NCBI GenBank assembly: GCA_033002965.1
Contig: JAURVB010006275.1
Coordinates: 81,149-145,148, forward strand
Direction: 5' to 3'
Source of the DNA: Piper betle
Lineage: Eukaryota > Streptophyta > Magnoliopsida > Piperales > Piperaceae
DNA: 64,000 bases
How positions within the stretch are numbered: position 1 is the first letter of the stretch; every line of letters begins with the position of its first letter. Below, piece by piece: positions 11,095 to 22,379 of the stretch. Made by a program: the position numbers and the translations under genes. A model generated the notes under the pieces. That model was not told where the DNA came from and did no database searches. It saw only the letters and a list, made by a program, of their open reading frames with translations.

Positions 11095-13611
11095 GTGGGT
11101 GATGACAACTCAGTTATAGTTGAAGCAATAAGGGCTTTTAGATTATTATTAAAGACAATATATTATTTAGATTTGAAAGAGACATACGTAGTCTCGTCTT
11201 TTAAACAGAATTTGGTTTCCATTTCTATATTGGACAAATTTAGTTACTCTTGTTCATTTAGAAATAATAAGTTTAATCTTTTTCTAAATTCAAATATTGT
11301 GGGTACGGGTTCCTTGTCTTTTTATGATAATTTATATTTATTTGATACTATTGTATCTTTTAATGAAACTTTGCATGTGGATTTAAGTGGTATGAAAAGA
11401 AAATTAACCGATGAGAATTCTGCCTTATTCTGGTACAAGCGTGTAGGACATATTTCTAAATAAAGAATTGAATGACTTATGTCAAATGAAATTCTTGATT
11501 CTCTTAATTTATATATTTCTAAATAAAGAATTGAATGACTTATGTCAAATGAAATTCTTGATTCTCTTAAATTATCAAATTTTCAAGTCTGTATTGAGTG
11601 CAATAAGGGAAAACAAATAAATATAAAGAGACTAGATGCAAATAGATCTTCAAGTTTCTTAGAACTAATATATACGGACATTTGTGGGCCATTTTCTACT
11701 GCTTCTGGGAATGTTCAACAATATTTTATTACGGTCATAGATGATTATTCTCATTATGGTTATCTTTATCTCATTCATCAGAAGTCTCAAACATTGGACG
11801 TGTTTAAGGCATATAAGGCTGAAGTTGAGAACCAACTTGACAAAACTATTAAGGCTATCAGATTTAACCGTGGTGATGAATACTATGGTAGATATGATGG
11901 ATCAGGTGTACAACGTCCAGGGCCATTTGCCAGAATCCTAGAAGAGTGTGGAATCATCCCACAATACACAATGCTAGGTACTCCTAGCATGAATTGTGTT
12001 GCTGAGAGATGAAAACAAACATTAAAAAATATGGTGAGAAGTATGATGGCTCATACTACTTTACCTGATTCACTCTGGGGTGAGGCACTGAAGACAACAT
12101 TATATCTTCTTAATAGAGTACCAACAAAGGCAACAGTTACAACCCCTTATGAATTATGGACTGGAAAAAAACCAAGTATTAAACATTTATGCATTTGGGG
12201 TTGTCCAGCTGAGGCCTTATAGGCCAAATAAAAGGAAATTGGACTCAAGAACAGTTAGCAGTTATTTTGTTGGATATTTTGAATGGTCTAGAGGGTATAA
12301 GTTTTATGATCCCACAATAAGGTCATTCTTTAAGATGAGAAATACCCAATTCTTTGAGGATGTCGAGTTTGGAGGGGGAAATGAAGTTAGAGACTTTGTC
12401 TTTAAAGAAGAATCTGATTCTCTTCCCATGATTGTTCTTGACAATAATCAGGATCATATTCTTGATTTTGTTCAAGAAACAATATCAGAATTGCAAGACA
12501 ATGTCGAGAATCTCAAGTTATACCTGAAGCAAATTCAACAATCTCAAGAGCAAATGGCATTAAGGAGTTCTAATTCTCAAAAGTGGATTGATGCCATGAA
12601 TGAAGAGATGAAGTCCATGAAAGCTAATGACATTTAGGATCTTGTTTCATTGCCTGAAGGTGTGAAACCTATTGGTTGTAAATGAATATTTAAAAGCAAG
12701 AGGGATTCGAAAGGTGATGTAGAAAGATATAAGGCTTGTCTTGTTACAAAGGGCTTTACTCAAAAGGAAGGCATCGATTATAATGAGACTTTCTATACAA
12801 TTTCATCGAAAGACTCATTCAAAATATTTATGGCATTAGTGGCATATTTTAACCTTGAGTTACATCATATGGATATAAAGACTGCGTTTCTAAGGGGTGA
12901 CATTGATGAAACAATTTATATAGTGCAACCAAAAACTTTGTATCGAGAAATTCAAAGAATATGGTTTGCAAATTAAAGAAATCCATCTATGGACTTAAGC
13001 AGGTTTATCATCAATGGTATCACAAATTTCATCAAGTGATTCTCTCGTTTGGTTTTGAGATGAATGTTATTTATGATTGTATATACCATAAGTTTAGTGG
13101 GAGTAAGTATATTTTTCTCGTTTTATATATTAATGATATACTGCTTGCCAGTAATAATATAAGTTTCTTGCACGAAACCAAGTGATTTTTATCAAATAAA
13201 TTTGAAATGAAAGATTTTAGAAATGCGTCTTTTGTATTAGGAATTTAAATACATCGGGATCACTCTCGATGTATACTTGGATTATCACAAAAGACCTATA
13301 TAGAAAAAGTGCTTAAGAGATTTAACACGCAAGGTTATAAACCAAGAGATACCCCCATTTTTAAAGGAGACAAATTAAGTCTTAATCAATGCCCTAAAAA
13401 TGACATAGAAGGAAATGAAATGCAAAAGATTTTCTATGCTTCAGTAGTAGGAAGTCTTATGTATGCTCAAGTATGTACGCGTCCAGATATTACGTATATT
13501 GTTGGAATGTCGCGCAGATATTTAAGTAATCCAAGTTTAGATCATTGGAAAGCAGCTAATAAAGTCATAAGGTATCTTCAGAGAACAAAACATTACATGC
13601 TCATATGTTAG
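11095..13611 (+). pseudogene. copia-A1 integrase and reverse transcriptase remnants
   Basis: Open segments at 11095-11463, 11542-12012, 12031-12222, 12149-12637, 12961-13185 and 13309-13611 carry GAG-pre-integrase, integrase core (YTDICGPFSTASG; FITVIDDYSHYGYLY; ending in CVAER followed by a stop) and reverse transcriptase motifs (KLKKSIYGLKQ; VLYINDILLAS in place of YVDD; MYAQVCTRPDITYIVGM). A ~64-bp tandem duplication lies at about 11456-11575. None of the segments is intact. Confidence 0.85.
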
Positions 13612-14451
13612 AAGTCAGATTAACTTGAGATCATTGGTTTATTCTGATTTTGATTTTGGTGGATGTCAAGATAGTCATCGATCTACTTCTGGCTATGTCT
13701 ACCTGCTTGCTGGAGGAGCTATTTCTTAGAAGAGTGCTTAGCAGACTCTCATAGCTTCTTCCACCATGACAGTTGAATTTATAGCTTGTTATGAGGCATC
13801 CAATCATAGAATATAGTTGCGAAATTTTGTCATAGGGCTGCGCATTATTGATAATATTGAAAGACCGCTTAAGATATTTTGTGACAGTTAGTCTGCAGTA
13901 TCATATTCAAATAACAATAGGAGCTCGTAGAGATTAAGTTCCTTGTTGTGAAAGAAAGAGTTTAGAGTGATAAATTTTCGGTAAAGTCTCTATAGAGCAT
14001 ATTGGGACAAACTCTATGGTTGCAGATCCACTTACTAAAAGTTTACTGCCCAAGGTCTTTCATAAGCATGTTGCTCATTTGGGTGTTGTATCATTTGATG
14101 ATATATTACTTTAGTGGGAATTTATTTTGTTGCGGTATTTGGTTTATGTTTCACTCTTTCACTCTATTTTGGTGATCTTATTAAGTTGGACCAGTTGAAA
14201 ATAGGCATGTTTAAATCAAATTATATGTAATTTTCATGCTACACATCCATACTTGATTTATGTCATTTAATTATGTTGACGTATATGACCATGGATGGAT
14301 TTAGTTACAATATATGTAACAAAAGTCACCTTGATCCTATGTTAACATAATTAATGGACGAGATTGTTATTTTGGAATAATAGTATATGTTATTTTGGAG
14401 CTCATAAGGTAATATACAATTATCTTTATATATATAGTCTAAGTGGGAGAT

Positions 14452-14963
14452 TGTTAAATTTTTGGACGTATATATACAAGTATATAATTGTATCATATGC
14501 TATTAACAAGGTTTGGGCCTAAATTAAATTAATCTATTAAAGTTAAGGTTAATGGGCCATTAATATTTAAGACAAATATGTGGAGATAACATATATTTAA
14601 GATGAGTATGGATAAATATGTGTAGATACCGTTTTCGTAATCTCTAATTTATGATGGGTTAAATTGGAATTATGAAAGATAAGGATAAATACGGTTATAC
14701 GAATAAATACGGTATTGGTCCTCGTCGCACTGTAGTTTTTCTTTTCTGGTATCCCATCATTCAGAAACTCTGGCTTTAGAGAACCGGTTCTGAATTTGGA
14801 AGATCAAAACCTAAAGAAGTCAAAAATCGTTTTGCTATTATGAATTCAGGTTAGCTTCAGTTATTAAATTTTATTTTCTTGATAATTTAATCTGAAAAAG
14901 GTTTTATTGATGATGGTTTTATCATTTGTATAATTTGGTTAAAGTTAAAATTTTTATTAAGCA
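14452..14963 (+). repeat. 3' LTR of copia-A1
   Basis: Begins TGTTAAATTTTTGGACG directly after the polypurine tract and ends TTATTAAGCA, followed by the ATGGA duplication. Confidence 0.88.
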
Positions 14964-15055
14964 ATGGAACCCTGGAGCTTTCTTTGCAAATATAAATCTT
15001 CTCACAACATACACGGGTCAAACAGAACACTCAACAATAAATTTAGAAAAATTAC

Positions 15056-15131
15056 CCGTCTCCAAGAAAGAGGAGCACTATTCAGCCAATCAAGTTTACA
15101 TTGAAACTCTGGCACGGATCTAGCAGCTCCC
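15056..15131 (-). pseudogene. SOQ1: SOQ1 exon (PEF..KLDWLNSAPL)
   Basis: The minus strand reads RSVPEFQCKLDWLNSAPLSW then RR before a GTAATT donor, matching SOQ1 VPEFPSKLDWLNTAPLQFRR. The next SOQ1 exon, which would start the Trx-like fold, is not found; copia-A1 begins 90 bp downstream. Confidence 0.85.
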
Positions 15132-15217
15132 CTTCAAAAATACAAAAAAACAATGCTTCCAATCATTCAAGTAAAAGACCATCATCCCAATTTCAGCAAC
15201 TATAAATAATTGATCAC

Positions 15218-15274
15218 CTTGTTTCAATGTCTTTTATGTAACTAACTGCTGTACTCTGGTTGATTGCAACCCAC
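15218..15274 (-). pseudogene. SOQ1: SOQ1 exon (YIKDIETR)
   Basis: Acceptor TTTTAG and donor GTGATC. One frame shows RVQQLV and another SYIKDIETR, which together match SOQ1 RVQQFVDYIADLESK only if one base is missing, so the exon is frameshifted. Confidence 0.75.
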
Positions 15275-15362
15275 CTAAAATAGATTATAATGCTATTTTA
15301 AATGTGGTCTGACCAAGCTATAAAATACTACATCAGCTAACAACTTCAAGCATATAATAAAC

Positions 15363-15445
15363 CCGCCCTCACTCAGATCAAGTATGCGATTAGTAGAGCC
15401 TAGCAGCATGTTCAGAACACCATTTGAAGATGCATATTGCGTTGC
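15363..15445 (-). pseudogene. SOQ1: SOQ1 exon (QYASSNGVLNMLLGS)
   Basis: Acceptor TTTCAG, then ATQYASSNGVLNMLLGST and NRILDLSEGG, donor GTTTAT. Matches SOQ1 MQYASPKALWNALVGAKSP. Confidence 0.85.
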
Positions 15446-15568
15446 CTGAAACGTTTCTTTATAGAGTTAATCAAAAACTGTAAATTGCTTCTAAATTGAA
15501 AAATAAACATCTATTATTGAATATATAGAATAAGATAATGCATAGCAATAGTTGCATTTCTTGCATAC

Positions 15569-16363
15569 CTTCCAATTGGTGGCAGCAAACTAAAACCACA
15601 TATGCATAACTCAGCCGATTCCACTCGGAATTGGCCGATTTAACTCAAATTGGCGGCGATCCGATTTAAAAAATAACGTGAATCGGCTAGGCTCCAATCG
15701 GTCCGCGAATCGGCCGATTCGAGTCGATTTCACCCAATTTGAGCCGATTTCGGAATCGGCTCGAATCGGCCGATTCTGGCCGGCTGTAGGGAGGCGGCAA
15801 GGGTGATCGGGGGAGCCAGGGCTGGGGGGCAACAGCGGCGAGGTGGGGTGAAAGGCGAGGAGAGGGGAGGGGGGGGGGGCGACGGGGTGATAGGGCGGGA
15901 CCGGGGGCGAGGGCGGGCGACGGGGCGACAGGGCGGCGGGGCGGTGGCGGCAACAGGGGGGGAGAAGGGATGAAATATAAGCGGCATTCTTGTAATTAAA
16001 AGTTGAATCGACTCCGACTCGAGTCAATTATATTTAACTCTAAATAATTTTAAAAAATTCTAAAAAAATATGAAAAAATATCATAAAACATAATACATAT
16101 TATAGCATAAAAATTATATCAAAATGACATATTCTATATTAATAACCCACTAATTTTAATTAAGTTAAATTTTGTGTATAAGACCGATTCAGGCTGATTT
16201 AACTGAACTGATTCCTGTCCGATTTAGACCGATTCCGATTCCAATTCCGATTCCGACTCCTTCGAAAACCGATTACGATTCCGATTCCAATTTTTGCAAC
16301 CATGACTAAAACAAGAAAAGAAGCGCTCGCGGTCCCATATCTCACAATATCTTTCCAAGATAT
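15569..16363 (-). pseudogene. SOQ1: SOQ1 exon split by a hAT-type element (DIVRYG...FAATNWK)
   Basis: 16363-16313 reads SWKDIVRYGTASASFLVLV after a TTGCAG acceptor, and 15588-15569 reads FAATNWK before a GTATGC donor. Together they are one SOQ1 exon (DILRYG...FAATNWK), the membrane-anchor region, interrupted by the 708-bp element at 15597-16304 and its 8-bp duplication. After removal of the element the two halves are one base out of frame. Confidence 0.82.
15597..16304. mobile_element. hAT-type non-autonomous element, copy 1
   Basis: Flanked by a perfect 8-bp direct repeat ACTAAAAC (15589-15596 and 16305-16312), the hAT hallmark. The ends are related inverted repeats: the 3' end reads TTGCAACCATG, whose complement CATGGTTGCAA resembles the 5' end CACATATGCATAA. 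Subterminal zones are packed with GAATCGG/CCGATTC repeats. The core is a GC-rich purine-biased island (15780-15965), then a GACTCGAGTC-containing stretch and an AT-rich part. No transposase is seen. It lies inside a SOQ1 exon. Confidence 0.85.
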
Positions 16364-16779
16364 CTGCAACATGTCATTATATTACTCTTTTCCAATCCAC
16401 AATTAGACTTATAAAAAGTTAAATGGGCTAAACTTCGTAATGGTAATGATGGAAGAAAATTGTCATGTTTCATTTAAAAGCAAACTGGACTTCTTTTTAT
16501 CATAAAAGACGACTATTAATTTTAGAATGCAAAATAGAGAAGAAATAAATGTCATGTTTCCTTTAAAAAGCAAACTGGATTTGTTATTTTTGAAATGGAG
16601 GCATCCGCCTTGAGAACTTGCACCATGCAAGTATTTTTTACATATAACAAAGCAATCAACTGGCAATACTCATGCCATTGAACTTCTAGAAGGCATTGAA
16701 TGTAATAAGGAGGAAAAGATGATAGAAAGTAGGTCTTCCAACATATCATCAGTATACAATTCTAAAGAAATCATCTTAC

Positions 16780-16850
16780 CTTAAGGGAATATTACTGTCA
16801 GCATCTTGATGTGAGTTCTCATTAGCTTTCTCAGCAGCTGCTATGAAAAA
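16780..16850 (-). pseudogene. SOQ1: possible SOQ1 linker exon
   Basis: The minus strand reads AAEKANENSHQDADSNIPLR between possible TTCATAGCAG acceptor sequence and a GTAAGA donor. It lies where the variable SOQ1 linker after the HAD domain is expected, but the phase does not join cleanly to the next exon, so the call is weak. Confidence 0.35.
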
Positions 16851-17058
16851 TATCCTGTTCTTGGACTTGCATTTGAAAGGTCCTGCACCTTTTTATCTAC
16901 ACTAATATTTTTATCTCCTCAAATAAATATAAACAGTTTTTACTGAGTAAAAGTAAGTGTTGAGAAATTAAGTGCATCACACCGAGAGGTGTCAAGTTAT
17001 TTGGAGTTTGTTTGAGACGTTCAAATCTTAAAAATTGAACTTGAATTGTAATTAAAAT

Positions 17059-17381
17059 TGTTAATTTTAAATGGCCTAACCGCTTGTCCCAAAAGCTCGA
17101 GCTATTAGATATGAAAACCACTATAATATTTAGTTCAACACTTTTCCTCACGTGCAAGCAAACATTTTTTTTTTAAAGGCTTAGCTTGTGTGGACAAACA
17201 TGGGGCAAATAGTCCACTGGCCACAACATGAGACAAATTAATATTTTTCTAGGAATATTTTGCCTGCGGGATTCGAACCTCACACCTTTGGCTCTAATAC
17301 ATGATAATTTTAGATAGTTAATCACTTGTCACAAAAGCTCGAGCTATTAGGAAAGAGAACTACTAAATATTTAGTTCAACA
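17059..17381 (-). mobile_element. TRIM element inside the copia-B 5' LTR
   Basis: A 323-bp insertion absent from the partner 3' LTR. Read on the minus strand it starts TGTTGAACTAAATATT, has two ~75-bp direct repeats (about 17381-17305 and 17130-17059) sharing AGCTCGAGCTTTTG, and between them TATTAGAGCC (a degenerate initiator-Met primer site) and GGTTCGAATCCC. Flanks AAAAT and AGAAT are a near-match 5-bp duplication. Size, short terminal repeats and lack of coding match terminal-repeat retrotransposons in miniature. Confidence 0.65.
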
Positions 17382-18120
17382 AGAATGAATTCCTATCTTT
17401 GAGGGATGAGATGTAACCGATATTAGTCTATAAATAAAAGAAGGTTTTGCAGCCATGGGGAACTAGTGTTGAATTCAACCTCTCTTTATCCTATCTTATT
17501 TAATTTTTCCTTACATTTCAGCATGGCATCAAGCCTTAGATCTGTAGGGACCTGCAGTTGTTTTTAGCCTATTTACCTTCTTGTTGCCCTTGCTGTTGAG
17601 TCTTAAATTTGTTTGACTCCAACCGTTATCTATGGAGAAGGAAAAGGTTGTTGCTTCTTCGCCAGATAACAATGCCCTCTCTGTTGCTGACCTTATTAAT
17701 AGTTCTTCCATCACAACCACAATGTTGTATGGAAAGAATTACCTCTAGTGGTCTGCAGCCATCAAGGCTTTCTTGATATCCAAAGAAAAGATTAAATACA
17801 TTGAGGACTGGTTTGACAATGGAGGATGCTCAAGTTAGAAGTTGGCTTTGGAACAGTATGGAACCACATATTAGTTGTGATGTTATGCTGTTACCGACTG
17901 CATATGATGCTGTGGAACTCGGTGAAGGAAAGTTATGGTCTCGAGAAAAATATCTAAAGAATTTATGAACTTTGTGAAAAAATATTTCTCACAAAGCAAG
18001 GTACTAAGACTCTAAATGAGCATTATAGTTTTGTGAAGGCAAATTGGGAAGAGTTAAATTTGTACCAGCCCTTTCCTGGTGATCATAACACTCGGAAGCA
18101 GCAAAAAGAGGAACTGAAGG

Positions 18121-20693
18121 TTGTGTCCTTCTAATCTGGGTTTAGTCCTCATTATACCTCAGCCAAGAACAGGTACTGATCTTCCAAATTTGAACGCTAC
18201 ATTCTCAAGGGTATTAGGAATCCCAATGGAAGCCAAAATTCCTGACAAGAATGTGGAGTCTACTAGCTTAGTTTCTAACACACGACCTCCTTCAAACCCT
18301 TCTAGGGGGAGAGGTAGAAGTCGAGGTGGAAGAGGAGGGAGAGGTGGCAATAGGAAGGATGGTAGGTTCAGTGACATTGTTAGACTATAGGCCATACAGA
18401 AGAGAAGTGTTGGTTGAAGTATGGGAGACCTGTGGGCTAAACAGTCCTCACACTCCTCCAACAATGTCTCCACCAATACTCCTACCATTGCAAATGCACC
18501 TGCTCCACCACCTGCTGCAGCAACCGTGACACTTATTCATGAAAATTTCAAATGACTTCACAAAAAGGCTCACGGAGAAATTTATTCTTGACTCATGTTC
18601 CATTCATTCTTGGCTTGTGGATTCAGGAGCATTCGACCATATGACAAATGATTGTCATCAATTTACCACTTTCTCTCCCTTTACTGAACCTGTTTATGTT
18701 AGTTTAGCTGACAGTGTCAAATCATCAGCATACGGTAGAGGTATTGTCTAGCTCTTTAAAGACCCAATCCTAGAAGATGTACTCTTGGTTCCTTCATTTC
18801 CAATTAGCTTATTCTTTGTCCACAAACTTTGCTCATCATAAAACTTCCACGTGTCGTTCACCTCAACTTCTTGTATTTTCCAAGATGCAGTGTCAAAGAG
18901 GGTGATTAGATGTGGTAGACGAAAAGGCAAATTGTACTACTTGCAAAGAAAAACTGAGTTCCTCAAAGTTCGGTTTCAACTGTTGTTGCTGATGCACTAA
19001 ATTGGCATATTAGGTTAGGCCATCCAAGTTTGAATAAGTTAAAGTTGTTAGTTCCCTCTTTAGGGTCTGTGACAAGTTTAAAGTGTGAAGCATGTCAGTT
19101 CTCTAAGCATCGCCACGTCTATTTTCCCAGTTACACCTTGCCTAGGGATAATAAACTATTCGACTTAGTACACTCTGATGTATGGGGGTCCCTTGTAGTA
19201 CAAAATATTGGAAAATTCAAGTATTATGCATTGTTTATTGATGACTAGTATTTGATTAAGATAGAGGTGACGTTTTTATGTGCTTCCCAGCATTTGCTAA
19301 TCAAGTTAAAACACAATATTCATTTGCAATTAAAGTTTTCAAATCAGATAATGCCTTTGAGTATAAATCTTCATTGTTTCAATGTTTCTTTCGAGAGAAT
19401 AGCATAGTCCATGAAACCTCCCGCACATACACTCCACAACAATATGGAGTTTCCAAAAGGGAACATAGCCATTTGCTTGAAGTTACTAGGTGCGTAATGC
19501 TACATATGTCAGTACCTAAAAGTCACTGGCTTGAGGCACTGCTTATAGCCTACTATCTTATTAATAGGATGCAATCATCTAGATTGAACAATAAAATTCC
19601 TTACAATGTTCTCCATCCTAATAGGTCTTTCCTCCCTCTTAAACCTAGATTATTTAGATGCATTTGTTATGTTCATTTGTTCACAGGAAGACATGAAAAA
19701 CTATCAGCAAAATCAGTCAAGTGTGGCCTTCTAGGCTATTCTAAAACCCAAAAAGGGCATTGTTGTACCCGTAGGAAGATGTTTGTTACAGTTGATGCCC
19801 CACTTTTTTGAAAAACAAGCATTCTATCCTAAGGGTTCATACCAAGCTCCAGGAAATATCTTCTCTCCAAGCTTGTTACCAGTCCTTATTTTTGATCTGC
19901 AGCAGTAGCCAGAAAATCGACAACTCAAACTCACTAATCCACCATTGATATACTCAAAGAAAAAGTATAAATTCCCTCAACTGAAACTGTAGATAAATAT
20001 CCTCCAAGCAATGCATTCGAAGAGGTACCTTTTAGTTCAACAGTCTTCTCTCATAATCTTGCTTCTATTCCTATTCCTAAGACTGATTTTGAAGCTTTAA
20101 ACCATAGAGACGGGAAACAAGCAATGCAAAATGATATCACAGCCTTGAATGATAACGAAACATGGGAATTAACTGATTTGACGGTAAGGGAAAAGGCCGT
20201 AGGTTGCAGGTGGGTCTACATAATAAAGTTTAAGGCAGATGGAAGTATAGAATGGCTCAAAGCTAGGCTTGTGGCTATGGGAATGTGTTATTATCATGGT
20301 ATATGTAGATGACATCATACTCACAGGAAATGATAGGAAAGGAATTGAGGAAACTAAAAAGCATTTGCACTCAAAAGCTGCAGATTAAAGATTTGGGTAG
20401 CTTGCAATACGGGTCTCTTGCAGGCTAAATCTGCAGACACTCCACTTGAAGCTTCCTTGAAGTTAGAACCTAGTGTAGGAGAAGTCTTAAGTGCTCAAAC
20501 TAAATATAGACGGATAGTTGGTACGCTGATTTATCTCACAGTTATGCGACCAGATTTATCCTATGCAGTGAGTGTGGTAAGCCAGTTTATGCAAGACCTT
20601 AGGAAGCCTCACTGGGATTTTGTTTTGAGGATTTTAAGCTGTTTGAAGAAGCATCCTAACCGAGGGATTTTTATACAAAAAATAGAGGTGTAA
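18121..20693 (+). pseudogene. copia-B gag-pol remnants
   Basis: Broken frames at 18121-18390 (Arg/Gly-rich gag tail), 18539-18751 (protease), 19030-19248 and 19278-19811 (integrase, KFYYALFIDD-like end then SDNAFEY), 20124-20312 and 20418-20693 (reverse transcriptase, PDLSYAVSVVSQFM). Stops and deletions separate them; none is functional. Confidence 0.8.
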
Positions 20694-21530
20694 GCTCCTC
20701 TCTAGTACAAGCTTATGTGGATTCTGATTGGGCTGAATCATCTTATAATAGGAGGTCAACTAGCGGATACTATATCTACCTGGGAGGCAACTTAGTCATG
20801 TGGAAAAGCAACAATCAGTTGTTGCTAGATCCTCTGTTGAAGCTATATATAAAGCAATGGCTAAGGAAGCAACATAACTTAAACGGATGAAAATGCTACT
20901 AGAAATGTTGGGATTTCCTGCAAAGCAACCTATGAACTTATGGTGTGAAAACAAAGTTGCAATTTATATTGCAAATAGCCCAGTGTTCCACGAGAGAGAT
21001 TGTCATTCGTGAGAAGGTGAAAAACAATATGATTAGCTTAAGACATGTCAGTGCCAAGACTCAAGCAGCATACCTGTTTACTAAAGCCCTAGCCAAGCAG
21101 AGACATGAAGAACTACTCTCCAAGCTATGTTTGGTAAAATCCCACTCATAGATTGAGGAGGGGTGTTGAGAAATTAAGTGCATGACACAGAGGATGTCAA
21201 GTTATTTGGAGCTTCTTTGACTTGTTCAAATCTGAAAATTTGAACTTGAATTGTAATTAAAATGAATTCCTATCTTTGAGGGATTAGTTGTAACAGATAT
21301 TAGTCTATAAAAGAAGGCTTTGCAGCCATGGGGAATTCGTATTGAATTCATCCTTTCTTTATCCTATCTTATTGAATTTCTCCTTACATTTCAATAGTAT
21401 GATTAGCATGAGAGCCCATAATCTGAACTTCACAAGCAGTTGATGGATAGGTGAATGCCGAGGCTAATAAGTGCATCTATTTGCCTACAAACAAAAACTT
21501 ATTCACCGCAAAATCTAAATAGGATTAATT

Positions 21531-21656
21531 CCAGAACTAGGACGACCGCCATAAATAATGTCTTCAAGAACTATATCTCCTATATCGTTTCTAATAAGTG
21601 ATGAGCATTCTTGCAGCAGAACCTCCTCAGATAATGTAGTTTTCACAGCAATGCAT
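21531..21656 (-). pseudogene. SOQ1: SOQ1 exon (CIAVKTTLSEE)
   Basis: Acceptor GATGCAG, then CIAVKTTLSEEVLLQECSSL then IRNDIGDIVLEDIIYGG, matching the end of the SOQ1 HAD domain and start of its linker. The donor is not clear. Confidence 0.85.
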
Positions 21657-22261
21657 CTGCATCAAGTATCTCTCATCAGAAACAAAATGGGATATTATCC
21701 ATAAGTTTCAGCATAGGCAGATGGTTAATGGTATATGATGTAGGACAAGATCTTGTCCTAGATCAGATCTTTTACTTTGGGATCTCATTGTACAATTAAG
21801 TTGTAGGAGTTACAAGAGAAAATAAAGTCATAGGAGTTTCCATATTTTATTTTCTTATAAAGTTGCAAGAGTTTCAATATGTATTTCTCCTATACCTCTA
21901 AAAATAGGGGACTTAACTTATTGTTGTACAGCTTTTGGCGAATAAAACCTTGGTTGTGTGCCTTTTAATTATTTTCTGAGATTAGATTTCTACATCTTGC
22001 CTTAGGAGTAGATGTTAACTTAGATCGTTCCCAATGCATACTGTTTTAGTATTTAATATTCATATCTAAAAGGTCAAACTTTATAGCCCATACATATTGC
22101 ATCAAAAAATACCATTGGTACGAAACCTGTTTCAAACACCAAATATTTTCATTTTAAATTATGATAAAACTTGCTTCAACCCACATGTGTAAAATTTAAA
22201 ATTTAATACTAATGCAGTCTTGTTCTTAAATAAGAATGCTCAAAAATTGATTATAAGGTAC

Positions 22262-22320
22262 CTCATTTTTGCAGCTATTGCTGCCTGAATCCCGGCGACA
22301 GCATCTTCAATCACAACACA
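22262..22320 (-). pseudogene. SOQ1: SOQ1 exon: HAD motif III (CVVIEDAVAGIQAA)
   Basis: Acceptor GAACAG, then CVVIEDAVAGIQAAIAAKMR, donor GTACCT. VIEDAxAGxxAA is the HAD-superfamily motif that holds the metal-binding acidic residues. In frame with its neighbours. Confidence 0.9.
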
Positions 22321-22379
22321 CTGTTCAAAAATAAAATTTCACGAAAAATAAGATCTCCTGAGAACTTGAATGACATGAT

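Larger units (their letters stand above)
8811..14968 (+). mobile_element. Ty1/copia retrotransposon, complete but decayed (copia-A1)
   Basis: 5' LTR 8816-9301 and 3' LTR 14452-14963 both begin TGTT and end GCA and are clearly similar. The 5-bp target duplication ATGGA flanks both sides (8811-8815, 14964-14968). A primer-binding site TGGTATCAGAGCC (complementary to initiator Met tRNA) lies at 9304-9316 and a polypurine tract AAGTGGGAGA at 14441-14450. Internal order is gag, protease, integrase, reverse transcriptase, RNase H, which defines copia. The reading frame has many stops and frameshifts. The gag zinc knuckle has Leu where His is expected, and the protease motif reads ELG instead of DSG. 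It lies in a SOQ1 intron, opposite in orientation to that gene. Confidence 0.9.
16958..21393 (+). mobile_element. Ty1/copia retrotransposon of a second family (copia-B), decayed
   Basis: 5' LTR 16958-17520 (TGTTGAGAAATTAAG...TTACATTTCA, enlarged by an inserted TRIM) and 3' LTR 21164-21393. A degenerate primer site ATGGCATCAAGCC follows the 5' LTR, and a purine-rich GAGGAGGGG precedes the 3' LTR. Internal remnants: protease with an intact DSG (WLVDSGAFDHMTND, ~18620), zinc-binding part of integrase, integrase core (19.1-19.8 kb), the start and end of reverse transcriptase (20.1 and 20.4-20.7 kb) and RNase H. The central reverse transcriptase is deleted near 20288, where the frame jumps to the YVDDIILTGND motif. 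No 5-bp target duplication is visible (GTAAG against ATAGT). It sits in a SOQ1 intron. Confidence 0.85.

Noticed and set aside
14926..15123. Plus-strand open frame that seemed to continue the viroplasmin ORF beyond copia-A1
   Set aside because: It is the antisense of a SOQ1 exon (KLDWLNSAPL) and its intron.
15611..16027. Proline-rich open frames (also 22541-22971 and 59612-60055)
   Set aside because: They are the GC-rich cores of the hAT-type elements and differ between copies; composition alone keeps them open.
17250..17300. tRNA-like box B (GGTTCGAATCCC on the minus strand)
   Set aside because: No matching box A or cloverleaf; it lies inside the TRIM between its terminal repeats.
16958..21393. 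Target-site duplication for copia-B
   Set aside because: Flanks GTAAG and ATAGT do not match, so none is claimed.
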